Origin: JAGNLA01 sp964472265 | GTDB taxonomy: Bacteria; Caldisericota; Caldisericia; JAAYUI01 | Assembly (NCBI GenBank): GCA_964472265.1 | Contig: CAYYJO010000054.1 | Span: 1 to 14,149, forward strand | Direction of reading: 5' to 3' | Length of the DNA: 14,149 bases | Part shown: positions 1 through 8,269 of the stretch, in pieces | How positions within the stretch are numbered: the stretch's first letter is position 1 | Layout of the letters: each line of letters opens with the position of its first letter | Position numbers and translations under genes: made by a program | The notes under the pieces: generated by a model | Databases searched by the model: none | The model's input: only the letters and a program-made list of their open reading frames with translations | What the model was told of the DNA's origin: nothing

Positions 1-2
1 AT

Positions 3-2369
3 GAAGCCTTCGAACTTGGCAACGATTATCTTGGTACAGAGCATCTTCTGCTTGGACTTGTCAGAGAAGGGACAAGCCAGGCAGTCATGGCACTCAGGGA
101 AATGGGTGTCGATTTTGCCTCACTTCGTGATCGTATCGTGACACTCATCAGGGGTGTCAGGAACTCGGCAACCGGACCCATCCAGAAAAGCCACATCGTT
201 CTTTCCGCAAGGGCAAAGAGGGCTTTGGATCTGGCTGAGCGTGAGATGAAAAACCAGAACTCGCAGAAACTCACCCCCGAGCATCTTGTGATAGGCATTC
301 TTTCTGAAGCCGAAGGGCTTGCTGCCAGAATCCTTCGTGACATGGACGTGGATTCAGACCGTTTCAGGGCATCGCTTGACGACAACGGTGAAGAAGGCAA
401 TCCAGAATCTGAGGGTGGAAAGAAGAAATCGCTTCTCGAACAGTATTCGAGAGACCTCACCCAGCTTGCAAGGAAAGGCAAGCTTGACCCAACAGTCGGA
501 AGAGTTCGCGAGATTGGAAGGATTATCCAGATTCTTTCGAGAAGAACAAAGAATAACCCGATACTTGTCGGCGATCCTGGCGTTGGAAAAACCGCAATCG
601 TGGAAGGTCTTGCACAAAAGATCATCGATGGTGAAGTGCCCGAAACGCTAAGGGACAAAAAAGTCCTTTCGCTTGATCTGGCATCAATCGTCGCCGGAAC
701 CAAGTACAGGGGCGAGTTTGAGGAAAGGGTGAAAGCCATCCTTGACGAAATCAACAAGGCACAGGGCAAGATCATCATCTTCATTGATGAAATCCACACA
801 ATCGTAGGTGCCGGCGCAGCTGAAGGGGCAATCGACGCAAGCAACATCCTGAAACCACCGCTTGCAAGAGGAGAACTCCAGTGCATCGGAGCAACAACCC
901 TGACCGAATACAGGAAGCACATTGAGAAAGACCCGGCTCTTGAGCGCAGGTTCCAGATGGTGATGGTGGATGAGCCAACCGTTGAAGACACGATCAAAAT
1001 CCTGGTCGGAATCGCACCAAGGTATGAAAATCATCACAAAGTCACGGTTCAGCAGGCAGCCCTTGAAGCAGCAGCAAAGCTTTCTGCACAGTACATTTCA
1101 GGAAGGTTCCTGCCAGACAAGGCGATAGACCTGGTGGATGAAGCCTGCGCCAAAGTCAGAATCTCGGTTCTCAACCTCCCGCCAGACATAAAGGATCTTG
1201 AGTTCAGGAAAAAGGAGCTCAGAAAAGAAAAGTACGACGCCGCAGAATCGCAGGAATTTGAAAAGGCTGCAAAACTCAGGGATGAGGAACGCCAAATCGA
1301 AGACCAGCTGATTGTCAAGCGTGAATCGTGGCAAAAAGATGTTGAAGCACTCAATCCTGTCGTAACAGCCGAGGACATTGCTGAAGTTGTTTCGGACTGG
1401 ACAGGCATTCCAACCACAAGACTGATGCAGGAAGAGCGTGAACGCCTGCTGACACTGGAAAATGTCCTTCATGAGAGGATTATTGGCCAAGATGAAGCGG
1501 TTTCGGTCGTCGCCAAATCACTCAGGCGCGCAAGGGTGGGACTGGCAGGAAGAAACAGGCCGATTGGCTCTTTCCTGTTCATCGGCCCGTCAGGTGTCGG
1601 CAAAACAGAGCTTGCAAGGGTTCTCGCCTCGCACATCTATGGTTCCGAACGAGCATTGATAAGGGTCGACATGTCCGAGTACATGGAAAAGCACTCTGTT
1701 TCAAGGCTTGTTGGGGCACCTCCAGGATACATAGGATTCGATGAGGGCGGGCAGCTCACAGAAAAAGTCAGAAGAAAACCATTCTCGGTCATCCTCCTTG
1801 ACGAAATCGAAAAGGCTCATCCCGAAGTCTACAACATCCTGCTCCAGATCATGGACGATGGCAGGCTGACAGACTCACAGGGCAGAATGGTCGATTTCAG
1901 GCAGACAATCCTGATCATGACTTCAAACGCAGGTACTCAGTGGAAAGAGACAAAATCCCTCGGATTTGCAGCTGATGCCATCGCCAAAACCGACGAAAAG
2001 GAAGAGAGCAGGCTGGATGATGCAGTTAAAAAAGCGTTCAGACCAGAATTCCTTGGCAGAATTGACTCGGTCATTCAGTTCAAACAGCTGACAAAGGAAG
2101 AACTTGCCAAGATAGCAAAACTCCTGATCGGAAGGCTCAACGAAACGCTCAAGGACGAAGGACTGAAGATCAACCCGACGGACGACGCTTTGAAGGCACT
2201 CGTCGAAAAGAGCTACGATCCGAAGCTTGGCGCAAGGCCTCTTGCAAGAGCAATCCAGAACCTTGTGGAAGACCCTCTCGCCGAAAAGACGCTTTCAGGC
2301 GAATTTGTGTCGGGTGACACAATTCTTCTCGACCTGAAGGAGAACGATTTGACGCTGAGCAAGAGTTAA
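3..2369 (+). CDS. clpC: ClpC-type AAA+ unfoldase of the Clp protease (N-terminally truncated by the window edge)
   Basis: This Hsp100 ATPase unfolds proteins and feeds them to the ClpP peptidase in the cytoplasm. The reading frame is open from base 3, and the residues before the first in-window ATG (base 87) still match the Clp N-domain (GTEHLLLGL), so the true start lies upstream and 87 is internal. Numbering from base 3: N-domain repeats in the first ~130 residues; first AAA+ module with Walker A GDPGVGKT near 190 and Walker B IDEIH near 262; a middle coiled region with a UVR-like motif (EFEKAAKLRDEE) near 400-437; second AAA+ module with Walker A GPSGVGKT near 528 and Walker B LLDEIEKAH near 600. 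An LGF tripeptide at ~653 (bases 1959-1967) sits where ClpC proteins carry the ClpP-docking loop, so partnership with ClpP is expected. The UVR motif and overall order favour ClpC over ClpA, ClpB or ClpE. It ends in TAA and is followed by a strong terminator. Confidence 0.96.
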   Translation, partial: EAFELGNDYLGTEHLLLGLVREGTSQAVMALREMGVDFASLRDRIVTLIRGVRNSATGPIQKSHIVLSARAKRALDLAEREMKNQNSQKLTPEHLVIGILSEAEGLAARILRDMDVDSDRFRASLDDNGEEGNPESEGGKKKSLLEQYSRDLTQLARKGKLDPTVGRVREIGRIIQILSRRTKNNPILVGDPGVGKTAIVEGLAQKIIDGEVPETLRDKKVLSLDLASIVAGTKYRGEFEERVKAILDEINKAQGKIIIFIDEIHTIVGAGAAEGAIDASNILKPPLARGELQCIGATTLTEYRKHIEKDPALERRFQMVMVDEPTVEDTIKILVGIAPRYENHHKVTVQQAALEAAAKLSAQYISGRFLPDKAIDLVDEACAKVRISVLNLPPDIKDLEFRKKELRKEKYDAAESQEFEKAAKLRDEERQIEDQLIVKRESWQKDVEALNPVVTAEDIAEVVSDWTGIPTTRLMQEERERLLTLENVLHERIIGQDEAVSVVAKSLRRARVGLAGRNRPIGSFLFIGPSGVGKTELARVLASHIYGSERALIRVDMSEYMEKHSVSRLVGAPPGYIGFDEGGQLTEKVRRKPFSVILLDEIEKAHPEVYNILLQIMDDGRLTDSQGRMVDFRQTILIMTSNAGTQWKETKSLGFAADAIAKTDEKEESRLDDAVKKAFRPEFLGRIDSVIQFKQLTKEELAKIAKLLIGRLNETLKDEGLKINPTDDALKALVEKSYDPKLGARPLARAIQNLVEDPLAEKTLSGEFVSGDTILLDLKENDLTLSKS

Positions 2370-2394
2370 TGCCCGACAATTGTGCACAAAAACT

Positions 2395-2430
2395 ACCGCC
2401 CTTTAGTTTCTAAAGGGCGGTTTTAATTTT
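2395..2430 (+). terminator. Rho-independent terminator after clpC
   Basis: A perfect 11-bp stem (2395-2405 with 2411-2421), rich in GC at its base, has a 5-base loop and is followed by a T-rich run to 2430. It starts 25 bases after the ClpC stop codon. An A-rich stretch before the stem means it could also work weakly on the other strand. It separates clpC transcription from the metal ATPase gene. Confidence 0.92.
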
Positions 2431-2435
2431 ATAAA
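2430..2435 (+). promoter_or_regulatory. Possible -10 element giving a leaderless P-type ATPase transcript
   Basis: TATAAA ends 6 bases before the ATG at 2442, and no Shine-Dalgarno sequence is visible upstream of that ATG. Transcription starting ~7 bases after this hexamer would begin at or next to the start codon. No convincing -35 element is present, and the expected place for one lies inside the clpC terminator stem. The proposal rests on spacing and on the missing ribosome binding site. Confidence 0.35.
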
Positions 2436-2441
2436 CTCATC

Positions 2442-4298
2442 ATGAGATTGCGAAAAATCTTGACATTCATATCGGCCTTCCTTCTTGTCCTGGCTCTGAT
2501 CCTCAAATGGACAGGTGTTTCAATCTGGATTTACCAATGGTTTTTCTATGGAGCCATAGTTTCCGGCGGTTTTTTTGTAGCAAGATCGGCAATCAGGGGT
2601 TTGCTTGAGCAAAGGTTCCTCAACATAAACTTTCTTATGGGCATTGCAGCAGTGGGCGCAATCTTTCTGGGTGAACTTTTTGAAGCGACCATGGTTGTGC
2701 TCCTCTTCTCAGTTGCCGAAATCTTTGAAGACGAAGGTTTTGACAGGTCAAGAAGGGCTTTGGAACAGCTTATCGATAATTCACCCAAATTTGCCAACCT
2801 TGTAGATGGATCGAGCATAAAGGTTGATCTGGTCAAAGTCGGGCAGGTCGTAACAGTAAAGCAGGGTGAGATGATTCCGCTTGATGGCAAAGTCTCAAAG
2901 GGCTCGTCGTCGGTTGACGAAGCTGCGATAACAGGTGAATCCATTCCAAAGGACAAAATGCCTGGAGACAAGGTTTTTGCTGGATCAATGAACCTTGGCG
3001 GGTACCTTGAAGTCACGGTTACAAAGGAAAACAAGGACTCAACTTATCAAAAGATAGTTGAGCTCGTTCAAAAAGCCCAGAATTCCCACATCCCAGCGCA
3101 AAGATTCATTGATAAATTCGCTACATGGTACACCCCTGGAGTTGTTATTGCTGCAGCGCTTGTAACGATTATTCCGCTCTTCTTTGGACAACCGTTTCTC
3201 ATCTGGTTCAAAAGGGCGCTTTCGATGCTCCTTGTCGCCTGCCCGTGCGCACTTGTCATGACCTCTCCGATTGCAATTGCAGCTTCAATCGGTTCGTCGT
3301 CGAGAAAAGGTGTTCTCATAAAAGGTGGCGTTATCCTCGAAACTCTTTCGAGAATTAAGACAGTTGCATTCGATAAAACCAGAACACTGACATACGGAAA
3401 GCCTGAGATAACCGATGTTATTCCATTCAATGGCTATAATTTTGAAGACATTCTGGCGGCTGCGTCAGGCATCGAGGCTTATTCATCGCACCCAATCTCA
3501 CAAAGCATAGTGGCTTATGCAAGGTCAAAAGGGGTCGCCCCCCATCAGACCAACGACTACCACAACACACCAGGCAAAGGTGGACGCGCTGTCTGCATCA
3601 CCTGTGACGGCAGGGAGCATTTGATTGGAAACATGAAGTTTGTTGAAACCGTTTCCGACATCACGGATGAAATGAAGGCCAGGACAGAATTGCTTGAGAG
3701 CGAAGGGAAAACAGTCGTTTTCATCAGCGATGGCGAAAAAACAATGGGCGCGCTTGCAGTCTCGGACACACTTAGGGCTGAGTCAAAGGAATGCATTGAA
3801 AGACTCAACAAGATGGGTGTCGAAACCACAATGCTCACCGGCGACAATGACCGTGCAGCAGCTTTCATCGCCAAACAGCTTGGGCTCAAGTCTTTCCACG
3901 CACACCTGCTCCCTGAACAAAAGCTGGAATTGATTCAAAAGTACAAGAATCAAAAGCTTTCGGTGGCGATGGTTGGCGATGGCGTCAACGACACTCCTTC
4001 GCTTGCACTCGCCGATGTCGGAATAGCAATGGGCTCTGGCACTGATCTTGCGATGGAGACGGCAGGCGTAACGCTCATGAACTCAAATCTGAAGCTTGTT
4101 CCTTATGTCATCAGGCTTGGCAGGAATGCCATGTACATCATCAGGCAGAACATGGTTCTGGCACTGGCTGTAAAGTTTGCTTTTCTGATCCTTGCTTCCC
4201 TGGGCATCGTCGGTCTTGATCTGGCTGTTTTGGCCGACTCCGGTTTGACGGTGGTTGTGATCTTGTTCGGTCTGACCTTGTTTTATACCAAAGCCTGA
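2442..4298 (+). CDS. P1B-type heavy-metal ATPase, Zn/Cd-transporting class, with an altered DKTGT motif
   Basis: This 618-residue inner-membrane pump would export divalent metal ions using ATP. The family layout is visible: four hydrophobic segments in the first ~95 residues, actuator TGES at 164-167, a CPC metal-binding motif in the membrane at 267-269, the phosphorylated aspartate at 311, the nucleotide-domain HP pair at 350-351, the hinge GDGVND at 512-517, and two final membrane segments. Lys578 and Asp599 (LADSG) in those last segments match the extra metal ligands of the Zn/Cd/Pb class (ZntA/CadA), so zinc or cadmium is favoured over copper. There is no N-terminal heavy-metal-associated domain and no Cys- or His-rich extension, so the protein is short for the class. 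The motif around Asp311 reads DKTRT, with Arg314 in place of an almost invariant Gly, and activity is therefore uncertain. No metal regulator gene adjoins it. The start is the first ATG in frame but has no Shine-Dalgarno sequence. Confidence 0.93.
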   Translation: MRLRKILTFISAFLLVLALILKWTGVSIWIYQWFFYGAIVSGGFFVARSAIRGLLEQRFLNINFLMGIAAVGAIFLGELFEATMVVLLFSVAEIFEDEGFDRSRRALEQLIDNSPKFANLVDGSSIKVDLVKVGQVVTVKQGEMIPLDGKVSKGSSSVDEAAITGESIPKDKMPGDKVFAGSMNLGGYLEVTVTKENKDSTYQKIVELVQKAQNSHIPAQRFIDKFATWYTPGVVIAAALVTIIPLFFGQPFLIWFKRALSMLLVACPCALVMTSPIAIAASIGSSSRKGVLIKGGVILETLSRIKTVAFDKTRTLTYGKPEITDVIPFNGYNFEDILAAASGIEAYSSHPISQSIVAYARSKGVAPHQTNDYHNTPGKGGRAVCITCDGREHLIGNMKFVETVSDITDEMKARTELLESEGKTVVFISDGEKTMGALAVSDTLRAESKECIERLNKMGVETTMLTGDNDRAAAFIAKQLGLKSFHAHLLPEQKLELIQKYKNQKLSVAMVGDGVNDTPSLALADVGIAMGSGTDLAMETAGVTLMNSNLKLVPYVIRLGRNAMYIIRQNMVLALAVKFAFLILASLGIVGLDLAVLADSGLTVVVILFGLTLFYTKA

Positions 4299-4308
4299 CA
4301 ATTACCCG

Positions 4309-4341
4309 CGCCTCCTCGTAGTATTTTTTAAACAGGAGGCG
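4309..4341 (+). promoter_or_regulatory. Hairpin that buries the ribosome binding site of the NodB-like gene
   Basis: A perfect 8-bp, GC-rich inverted repeat (4309-4316 with 4334-4341) encloses a 17-base loop. Its right arm contains the whole Shine-Dalgarno AGGAGG (4334-4339), which lies 7 bases before the ATG at 4347. No T-run follows, so it is not a normal terminator. It may hold back translation until opened by another factor or temperature. The repeat is seen directly; the regulatory role is inferred. Confidence 0.5.
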
Positions 4342-4346
4342 AAGAA

Positions 4347-6686
4347 ATGAAGAAGCTAACAGCATTGTTGGCAATAGTCCTCACTTTTGTCATGACACCA
4401 ATTGGCAGATCGGAAGCTGCAACAAGCAGACCATCACTGTATTTGTTCATGATCGGGCACATCGAGCCATGTCTGAGCGATCAAACCTACAGGGGAATGA
4501 CCGATGATCTTGTGTGGTTCAAAAAAACATGTGAGAAGTACGGGGTTAAAATCACTGCGTTGTTCAACGGAAGCTACGTCGAAAGAGCCGTTAAGGCCGG
4601 AAACACAAAAGTTTTCAAGGATTTGCAAGCTGCAGGCCACGAGGTTGGCACACATGCACATCCTTATATCCAGACAGGCGATCTCAAGTGGAAAGACGTC
4701 GGAAGTGCAGTCAACCGCTCCTCGCCATCGTTTGATGTGAAGATTGCCGAACAGGTTTGGAAAGACAACCGAGCATGGGTGGACAAGGTTATTGACCCTT
4801 CGACCCACAAAACATCCTGCATCGCCGCTTACCAATGGTCAAACGAGGGCGATTTCGCAAAGAAATACGGCTTTTCAAACACAGCCGGCCAAAGGAATGA
4901 ATACGCAATCTCGTACACCGGCTACCTTGCGCCGCATCCGTTCAGGCCAGCAAAAACAGAAGATGAAAAGATGGTTCTCAACGAAGACCCGTCACAAACT
5001 TTCGTCATGTTCGATCACTACCCGCAGCTTGGAGAACCCAATGCCCATGCCTATTTCGACTGCACACTGCCAAAGATTACCTCTGATTTTGAAAAGCGGT
5101 ACAGTGAATGGAAGAATGCAACCGGTGACGAGGCTGGGAAAATCTGGACTTTTGGCGTGCTTCACCATCCCGGCACCGTCTCTTTCAGGGATCAGGTTGA
5201 AGGTTTTCTGAAATTCATCAAGGAAAATTATCTAGGGAAGGAACAACCAAATGGCAGCCCTGAAGTGGTCTGGGAGACGGTTTCGGGAATCAGGAAGGTT
5301 TATGATTCCTGGGAAAAGGCAAATCCTGGAAAGTCAAGCTGGAAGTATGTTCCGACAAATCCGCCACCATGGGGCGGGGCAGGCTCAGTGACAATCCGCA
5401 ATGGCAGCTTTGAAGACGGTTTCAAAAACTTCAGGTCATACTGGGAGTCAAGGGCTGCAACAGATTCAAGCGATGCAAAGTCCGGCAAACACTCACTCAA
5501 ACTCGTCGGCGGGAAAACTCCGATCTCAGTTGCCCAGTTCCTGAACGCTGGTAACAAGCAATACAAGCTCTCGGTTTTTGTCAAAGGCAATCCGGTGGGA
5601 GAACTCAAGCTTCAGGCCAATCTGACAAAAGACGGTCAACCCCAGAAGAAAACTCTGGCCAGCACAAAGTTCACAGGCTCCAAGGACTGGACAGAACTTA
5701 CACTTTCAATTGATGCAAGAGGATGGAAACTCGCTTCAGTTGAGGTGGTTTTCACTGGAAAGGGCACAGTCTACGTCGATGACTTCAAACTCACCGAACA
5801 GGCGGTCTCTTCCCAAACAAACCTTCCCAAAATCAGGGTTATGATCGTCTCGCACAACGAGGAACCAGCAGGCAAAGGCGTTAATGCACACGATTTTCTT
5901 GGCGACCAAAAGTTCTACCTTGCAAACAGGAAACAGGTGGTTTCGCTTTGCCTGATGCTCAAGGAAAAGGGTGTTTGCTACAACTTCCAGTCAGACTGGA
6001 ATTTCCTTATGGCAGTTGAAAAGTACGACACAGGCGACGTTACAAAAGACACGAACGGGAAGAATCTGGTCAGGTGGATCAAGGAGGACATGGGCTTCAG
6101 CATTGATGCGCACGCACACGAAACCGACTACAACTATGCAGATGTCGCCTACCTCATTTCCAAACTCGGAGTCGAGCCGTCAAAGGTTGTTGGTGGTTTC
6201 ATTTACGATCCACCTGAATCTGAAGCATGGTCAAAGCTGGTTCCAGGGTTGAAAGGTAGCCATTATCCCGATTACTTCTGGAAACCTGACGTGCTTTGGG
6301 GCGCAGCGACATTCCTTCATAAAGGCAACGACGAAAGCAGCTCAGGATGCTGGAAGCCAAAGGACAAGTTTAATTTCACCACCCATGACGACAGCCAGAG
6401 AATGGTTTATGTTGGTTCAAGCAAACTCGGATTGCCAGGCCTTATTGAGCTTGCCAAAGAAATAGAAGATGGAGCTGCACCAAACGACGGATTTTACACA
6501 GCTCAGTACTTCATCGGCCAAGGCGCAATCAACGATGCACAAATTCTAAAAATATCAAAAGACATTGACGAGATAAACGGTTACGTTAAATCGAACCAGG
6601 CTGTATGGTCAACAATCCAAGGAATTGCCGATGATTGGCTCTCAAACTACAAAGGAAAGCCATTCAGATATAGCCTCAAGATTTGA
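4347..6686 (+). CDS. Exported protein with two NodB-like (polysaccharide deacetylase-like) domains flanking a carbohydrate-binding-like module
   Basis: The start is fixed by AGGAGG 7 bases upstream and by a signal peptide (MKKLTALLAIVL..., likely cleaved near residue 24-25). The first domain (about 28-330) resembles the NodB/CE4 fold: a strand ending in MIGHIEP (His38, Glu40), a helix and strand (KYGVKITALFNG), then GHEVGTHAHPY with His103 and His105, and a late HHPG. The usual TFDDG motif is absent. Residues ~349-482 form a beta-sandwich that starts NGSFEDG and ends VYVDDFKL, as in CBM4/9-type modules. The third part (~494-779) repeats the first pattern: VMIVSHNEEP (His503), a helix and strand (LKEKGVCYNF), then DAHAHE (His589, His591). 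It is therefore a diverged tandem duplication, 779 residues long. A metal-dependent hydrolase acting on extracellular or wall polysaccharide is plausible, but the substrate and true deacetylase activity are unknown. It has its own hairpin-covered ribosome binding site 48 bases after the ATPase gene and converges on the CAP gene. Confidence 0.85.
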   Translation: MKKLTALLAIVLTFVMTPIGRSEAATSRPSLYLFMIGHIEPCLSDQTYRGMTDDLVWFKKTCEKYGVKITALFNGSYVERAVKAGNTKVFKDLQAAGHEVGTHAHPYIQTGDLKWKDVGSAVNRSSPSFDVKIAEQVWKDNRAWVDKVIDPSTHKTSCIAAYQWSNEGDFAKKYGFSNTAGQRNEYAISYTGYLAPHPFRPAKTEDEKMVLNEDPSQTFVMFDHYPQLGEPNAHAYFDCTLPKITSDFEKRYSEWKNATGDEAGKIWTFGVLHHPGTVSFRDQVEGFLKFIKENYLGKEQPNGSPEVVWETVSGIRKVYDSWEKANPGKSSWKYVPTNPPPWGGAGSVTIRNGSFEDGFKNFRSYWESRAATDSSDAKSGKHSLKLVGGKTPISVAQFLNAGNKQYKLSVFVKGNPVGELKLQANLTKDGQPQKKTLASTKFTGSKDWTELTLSIDARGWKLASVEVVFTGKGTVYVDDFKLTEQAVSSQTNLPKIRVMIVSHNEEPAGKGVNAHDFLGDQKFYLANRKQVVSLCLMLKEKGVCYNFQSDWNFLMAVEKYDTGDVTKDTNGKNLVRWIKEDMGFSIDAHAHETDYNYADVAYLISKLGVEPSKVVGGFIYDPPESEAWSKLVPGLKGSHYPDYFWKPDVLWGAATFLHKGNDESSSGCWKPKDKFNFTTHDDSQRMVYVGSSKLGLPGLIELAKEIEDGAAPNDGFYTAQYFIGQGAINDAQILKISKDIDEINGYVKSNQAVWSTIQGIADDWLSNYKGKPFRYSLKI

Positions 6687-6689
6687 GCT

Positions 6690-8150
6690 TCATTTGACCA
6701 GTTTGAATTCGTAAATCTTGCTCGACTGCTCCTTGCCAATAACACGGGAAATCTTGATGTAGCCAGGAATAGATGCGACTGGTGGTGTGCTCCTCAGTTT
6801 GAATGTGATCTTGATGGTTATGGATTTTCCAGGTTCTATGTACGTCCCTTTGCCGGTAGTCACAAAGCTGATGATCAGGCAGGAGTTTGCTCCATAATAA
6901 ACCTCTGGAACCAAAAGAGCTTTTGTTGAGCCAGTATTCGTTGCTGTGTAGGTAACAACCTTTGTTTTGCCGACAAAATCCAGAGCAATTGTTTGAGGGC
7001 CAGAAATTGTGATTCCAGTCACTGATCCAGGCTTGACCTCAATTGTGCAAGTCCTGGTCAATCCCTGGTCTGAGAAAGTGATTGTTGCATAAGCAATTGC
7101 CAAATTCGACTGCTTCAGAATTACAAGCATAATCTTGGCAGTGAACTGGGCGTTTTTGGAAATCTTCCCAGTCAAAAAACCTGAGTCAGGGCTTGTTTTT
7201 ACGAGGCCATCCGGTGATGAGGAAAAGGTTGCTCTGGGGTTGATATCGACATTTCCGGTGTTTTTAATCACAACACTGATGTAGGTGTAGGCTCCGGGTT
7301 CAAACGGGATGGTCACTGACTTTGGGCAAACAACTTCAAAATTTGGCTTCGGCAGGTTCGAGTTTTCAATGACTGTCAGCTGGAAAACGTAAGCATTCTT
7401 TCCGCCATCCCAGTCAAAAACTATTTTTCCCTCATATTCCCCAAGCTCCATCGTTGCCGGAATGATGAGTTTAGCTGAGAAATTGTAGGCTTTTCCAGGT
7501 TCTATCGATACCGATGACGGCTGGATGGAAAGCCAGGCAAAACCTGATTCGACAGAAGTTTTCATCTGAAGCGTGGTTTCGCCTGTATTTTTGAAGGTTA
7601 TAGCGTAATTTACAGATGTCCCCTGCTTCATTGTGAGTTCTATCGTCTGGGTTTTGGCTGGTTCACTCTGATTGTTTGAATCCTTCGGCTTGATGCCCAT
7701 GAAGGTAAACCACCAGCCTCGGGCTTGTGAGTAATATATGCCGATTCCAGCATCTGTTACGTCAGAATTGAGCATGTTTGCGTTATGGCCAGGAGATTTA
7801 ACCCACCCATCAAAACAAACCTTAACAGGATCAGAATAACCGATGTTAAAAGCAACATTCTCAACCATTGCCTGGTAGTCGATTCCGGCATCATTGAGCC
7901 TGTCGGAAGGGCTCTTGCCGTCAAGCACGTGGTTTAGCTCGTTTTTGTCGTGCATGTTTTTTGAATGATTCGAAGCCACATCAGAAACGGCTGCGTTCAT
8001 TGAGAGTGGAGAAAGACCTTGCGAAACCCTGTAATTGTTGATAAGCTCGAGAAGCCTCTCGTTGTCGGTGGTGGCAGAAATGGTTGATATTCCAGGCAGG
8101 AGCGAGGTTGCTATGATTATGACCACAGCTGCCATAAGAGCCTTCTTCAT
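6690..8150 (-). CDS. Exported CAP/SCP-domain protein with three Ig-like repeats
   Basis: The start at 8150 is chosen because GGAGG lies 5 bases upstream and a signal peptide follows at once (MKKALMAAVVIIIATS..., cleavage near 26). A longer frame begins at 8183 but has no ribosome binding site. Residues ~30-155 are a bacterial CAP (YkwD-like) domain: NNYRVSQGLSPL, a conserved NH (His73), EN (Glu97) and SPGHNANML (His122), ending in a WWFTFMG strand. His73, Glu97 and His122 are the usual cavity residues. The rest holds three beta-rich repeats of ~100 residues (about 166-262, 268-373, 377-486), each with an NTG motif (KNTG, KNTG, TNTG) as in NEW3/APHP-like Ig folds. There is no anchor at the C terminus, so it is probably secreted or loosely wall-bound. 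CAP proteins have no single agreed activity in bacteria. Its stop is 3 bases from the stop of the convergent NodB-like gene. Confidence 0.9.
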   Translation of the reverse strand: MKKALMAAVVIIIATSLLPGISTISATTDNERLLELINNYRVSQGLSPLSMNAAVSDVASNHSKNMHDKNELNHVLDGKSPSDRLNDAGIDYQAMVENVAFNIGYSDPVKVCFDGWVKSPGHNANMLNSDVTDAGIGIYYSQARGWWFTFMGIKPKDSNNQSEPAKTQTIELTMKQGTSVNYAITFKNTGETTLQMKTSVESGFAWLSIQPSSVSIEPGKAYNFSAKLIIPATMELGEYEGKIVFDWDGGKNAYVFQLTVIENSNLPKPNFEVVCPKSVTIPFEPGAYTYISVVIKNTGNVDINPRATFSSSPDGLVKTSPDSGFLTGKISKNAQFTAKIMLVILKQSNLAIAYATITFSDQGLTRTCTIEVKPGSVTGITISGPQTIALDFVGKTKVVTYTATNTGSTKALLVPEVYYGANSCLIISFVTTGKGTYIEPGKSITIKITFKLRSTPPVASIPGYIKISRVIGKEQSSKIYEFKLVK

Positions 8151-8185
8151 AAGTGCCTCCTTAATTTGTTCGGAGTTTACCACTT
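8151..8185 (-). promoter_or_regulatory. Possible hairpin covering the CAP gene ribosome binding site
   Basis: On the minus strand an outer 5-bp arm pair (8185-8181 AAGTG with 8155-8151 CACTT) and an inner 4-bp pair (8175-8172 CTCC with 8160-8157 GGAG) can form one interrupted stem. The inner pair hides the Shine-Dalgarno and the outer pair abuts the ATG at 8150. The two parts are separated by an asymmetric internal loop (5 bases against 1), so this is weaker than the hairpin at 4309-4341. Confidence 0.3.
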
Positions 8186-8189
8186 ATCG

Positions 8190-8220
8190 GTTAAATTCCG
8201 GTTGCAGCTGACTGTGTCAA
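8190..8220 (-). promoter_or_regulatory. Weak candidate promoter for the CAP gene
   Basis: A perfect -35 hexamer TTGACA lies at 8220-8215 on the minus strand. The best -10 match is TTTAAC at 8195-8190 (4 of 6), at a long 19-base spacing. The -35 is convincing by sequence, the -10 is not. The region is the ~120-base gap between the CAP gene and the gene upstream of it. Confidence 0.3.
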
Positions 8221-8236
8221 TTATCTCCATTTTCTG

Positions 8237-8261
8237 GGAAACGCTAACATGTTTCCATGTT
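8237..8261 (-). other. Two overlapping, mutually exclusive small hairpins downstream of the split gene
   Basis: On the minus strand AACATG-GAAA-CATGTT (8261-8246) forms a 6-bp stem with a GNRA tetraloop 8 bases after the TAA stop of the split gene. GGAAAC and GTTTCC (8256-8251 with 8242-8237) form a second 6-bp stem that shares bases with the first, so both cannot form together. No T-run follows on the minus strand, since the T-run comes before the hairpin, so a standard terminator is unlikely. It could stabilise an mRNA end or be chance. Confidence 0.3.
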
Positions 8262-8269
8262 CAAAAAAA

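Noticed and set aside
87..89. ATG at 87 as the start of clpC
   Set aside because: The frame is open to base 3 and encodes recognisable Clp N-domain sequence before this ATG, so the real start is outside the window.
26..997. 323-codon open frame on the minus strand inside clpC
   Set aside because: It is the antisense shadow of a well-conserved gene. The composition is serine-rich and low in motifs, as expected from reverse reading of ClpC codons.
4309..4341. The inverted repeat as a terminator for the ATPase gene
   Set aside because: The bases after the right arm are AAGAA and not a T-run, and the arm holds the ribosome binding site of the next gene.
8151..8183. Start of the CAP gene at 8183
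   Set aside because: The 11 extra residues precede a signal peptide that begins at 8150 with a good GGAGG, and they overlap that ribosome binding site.
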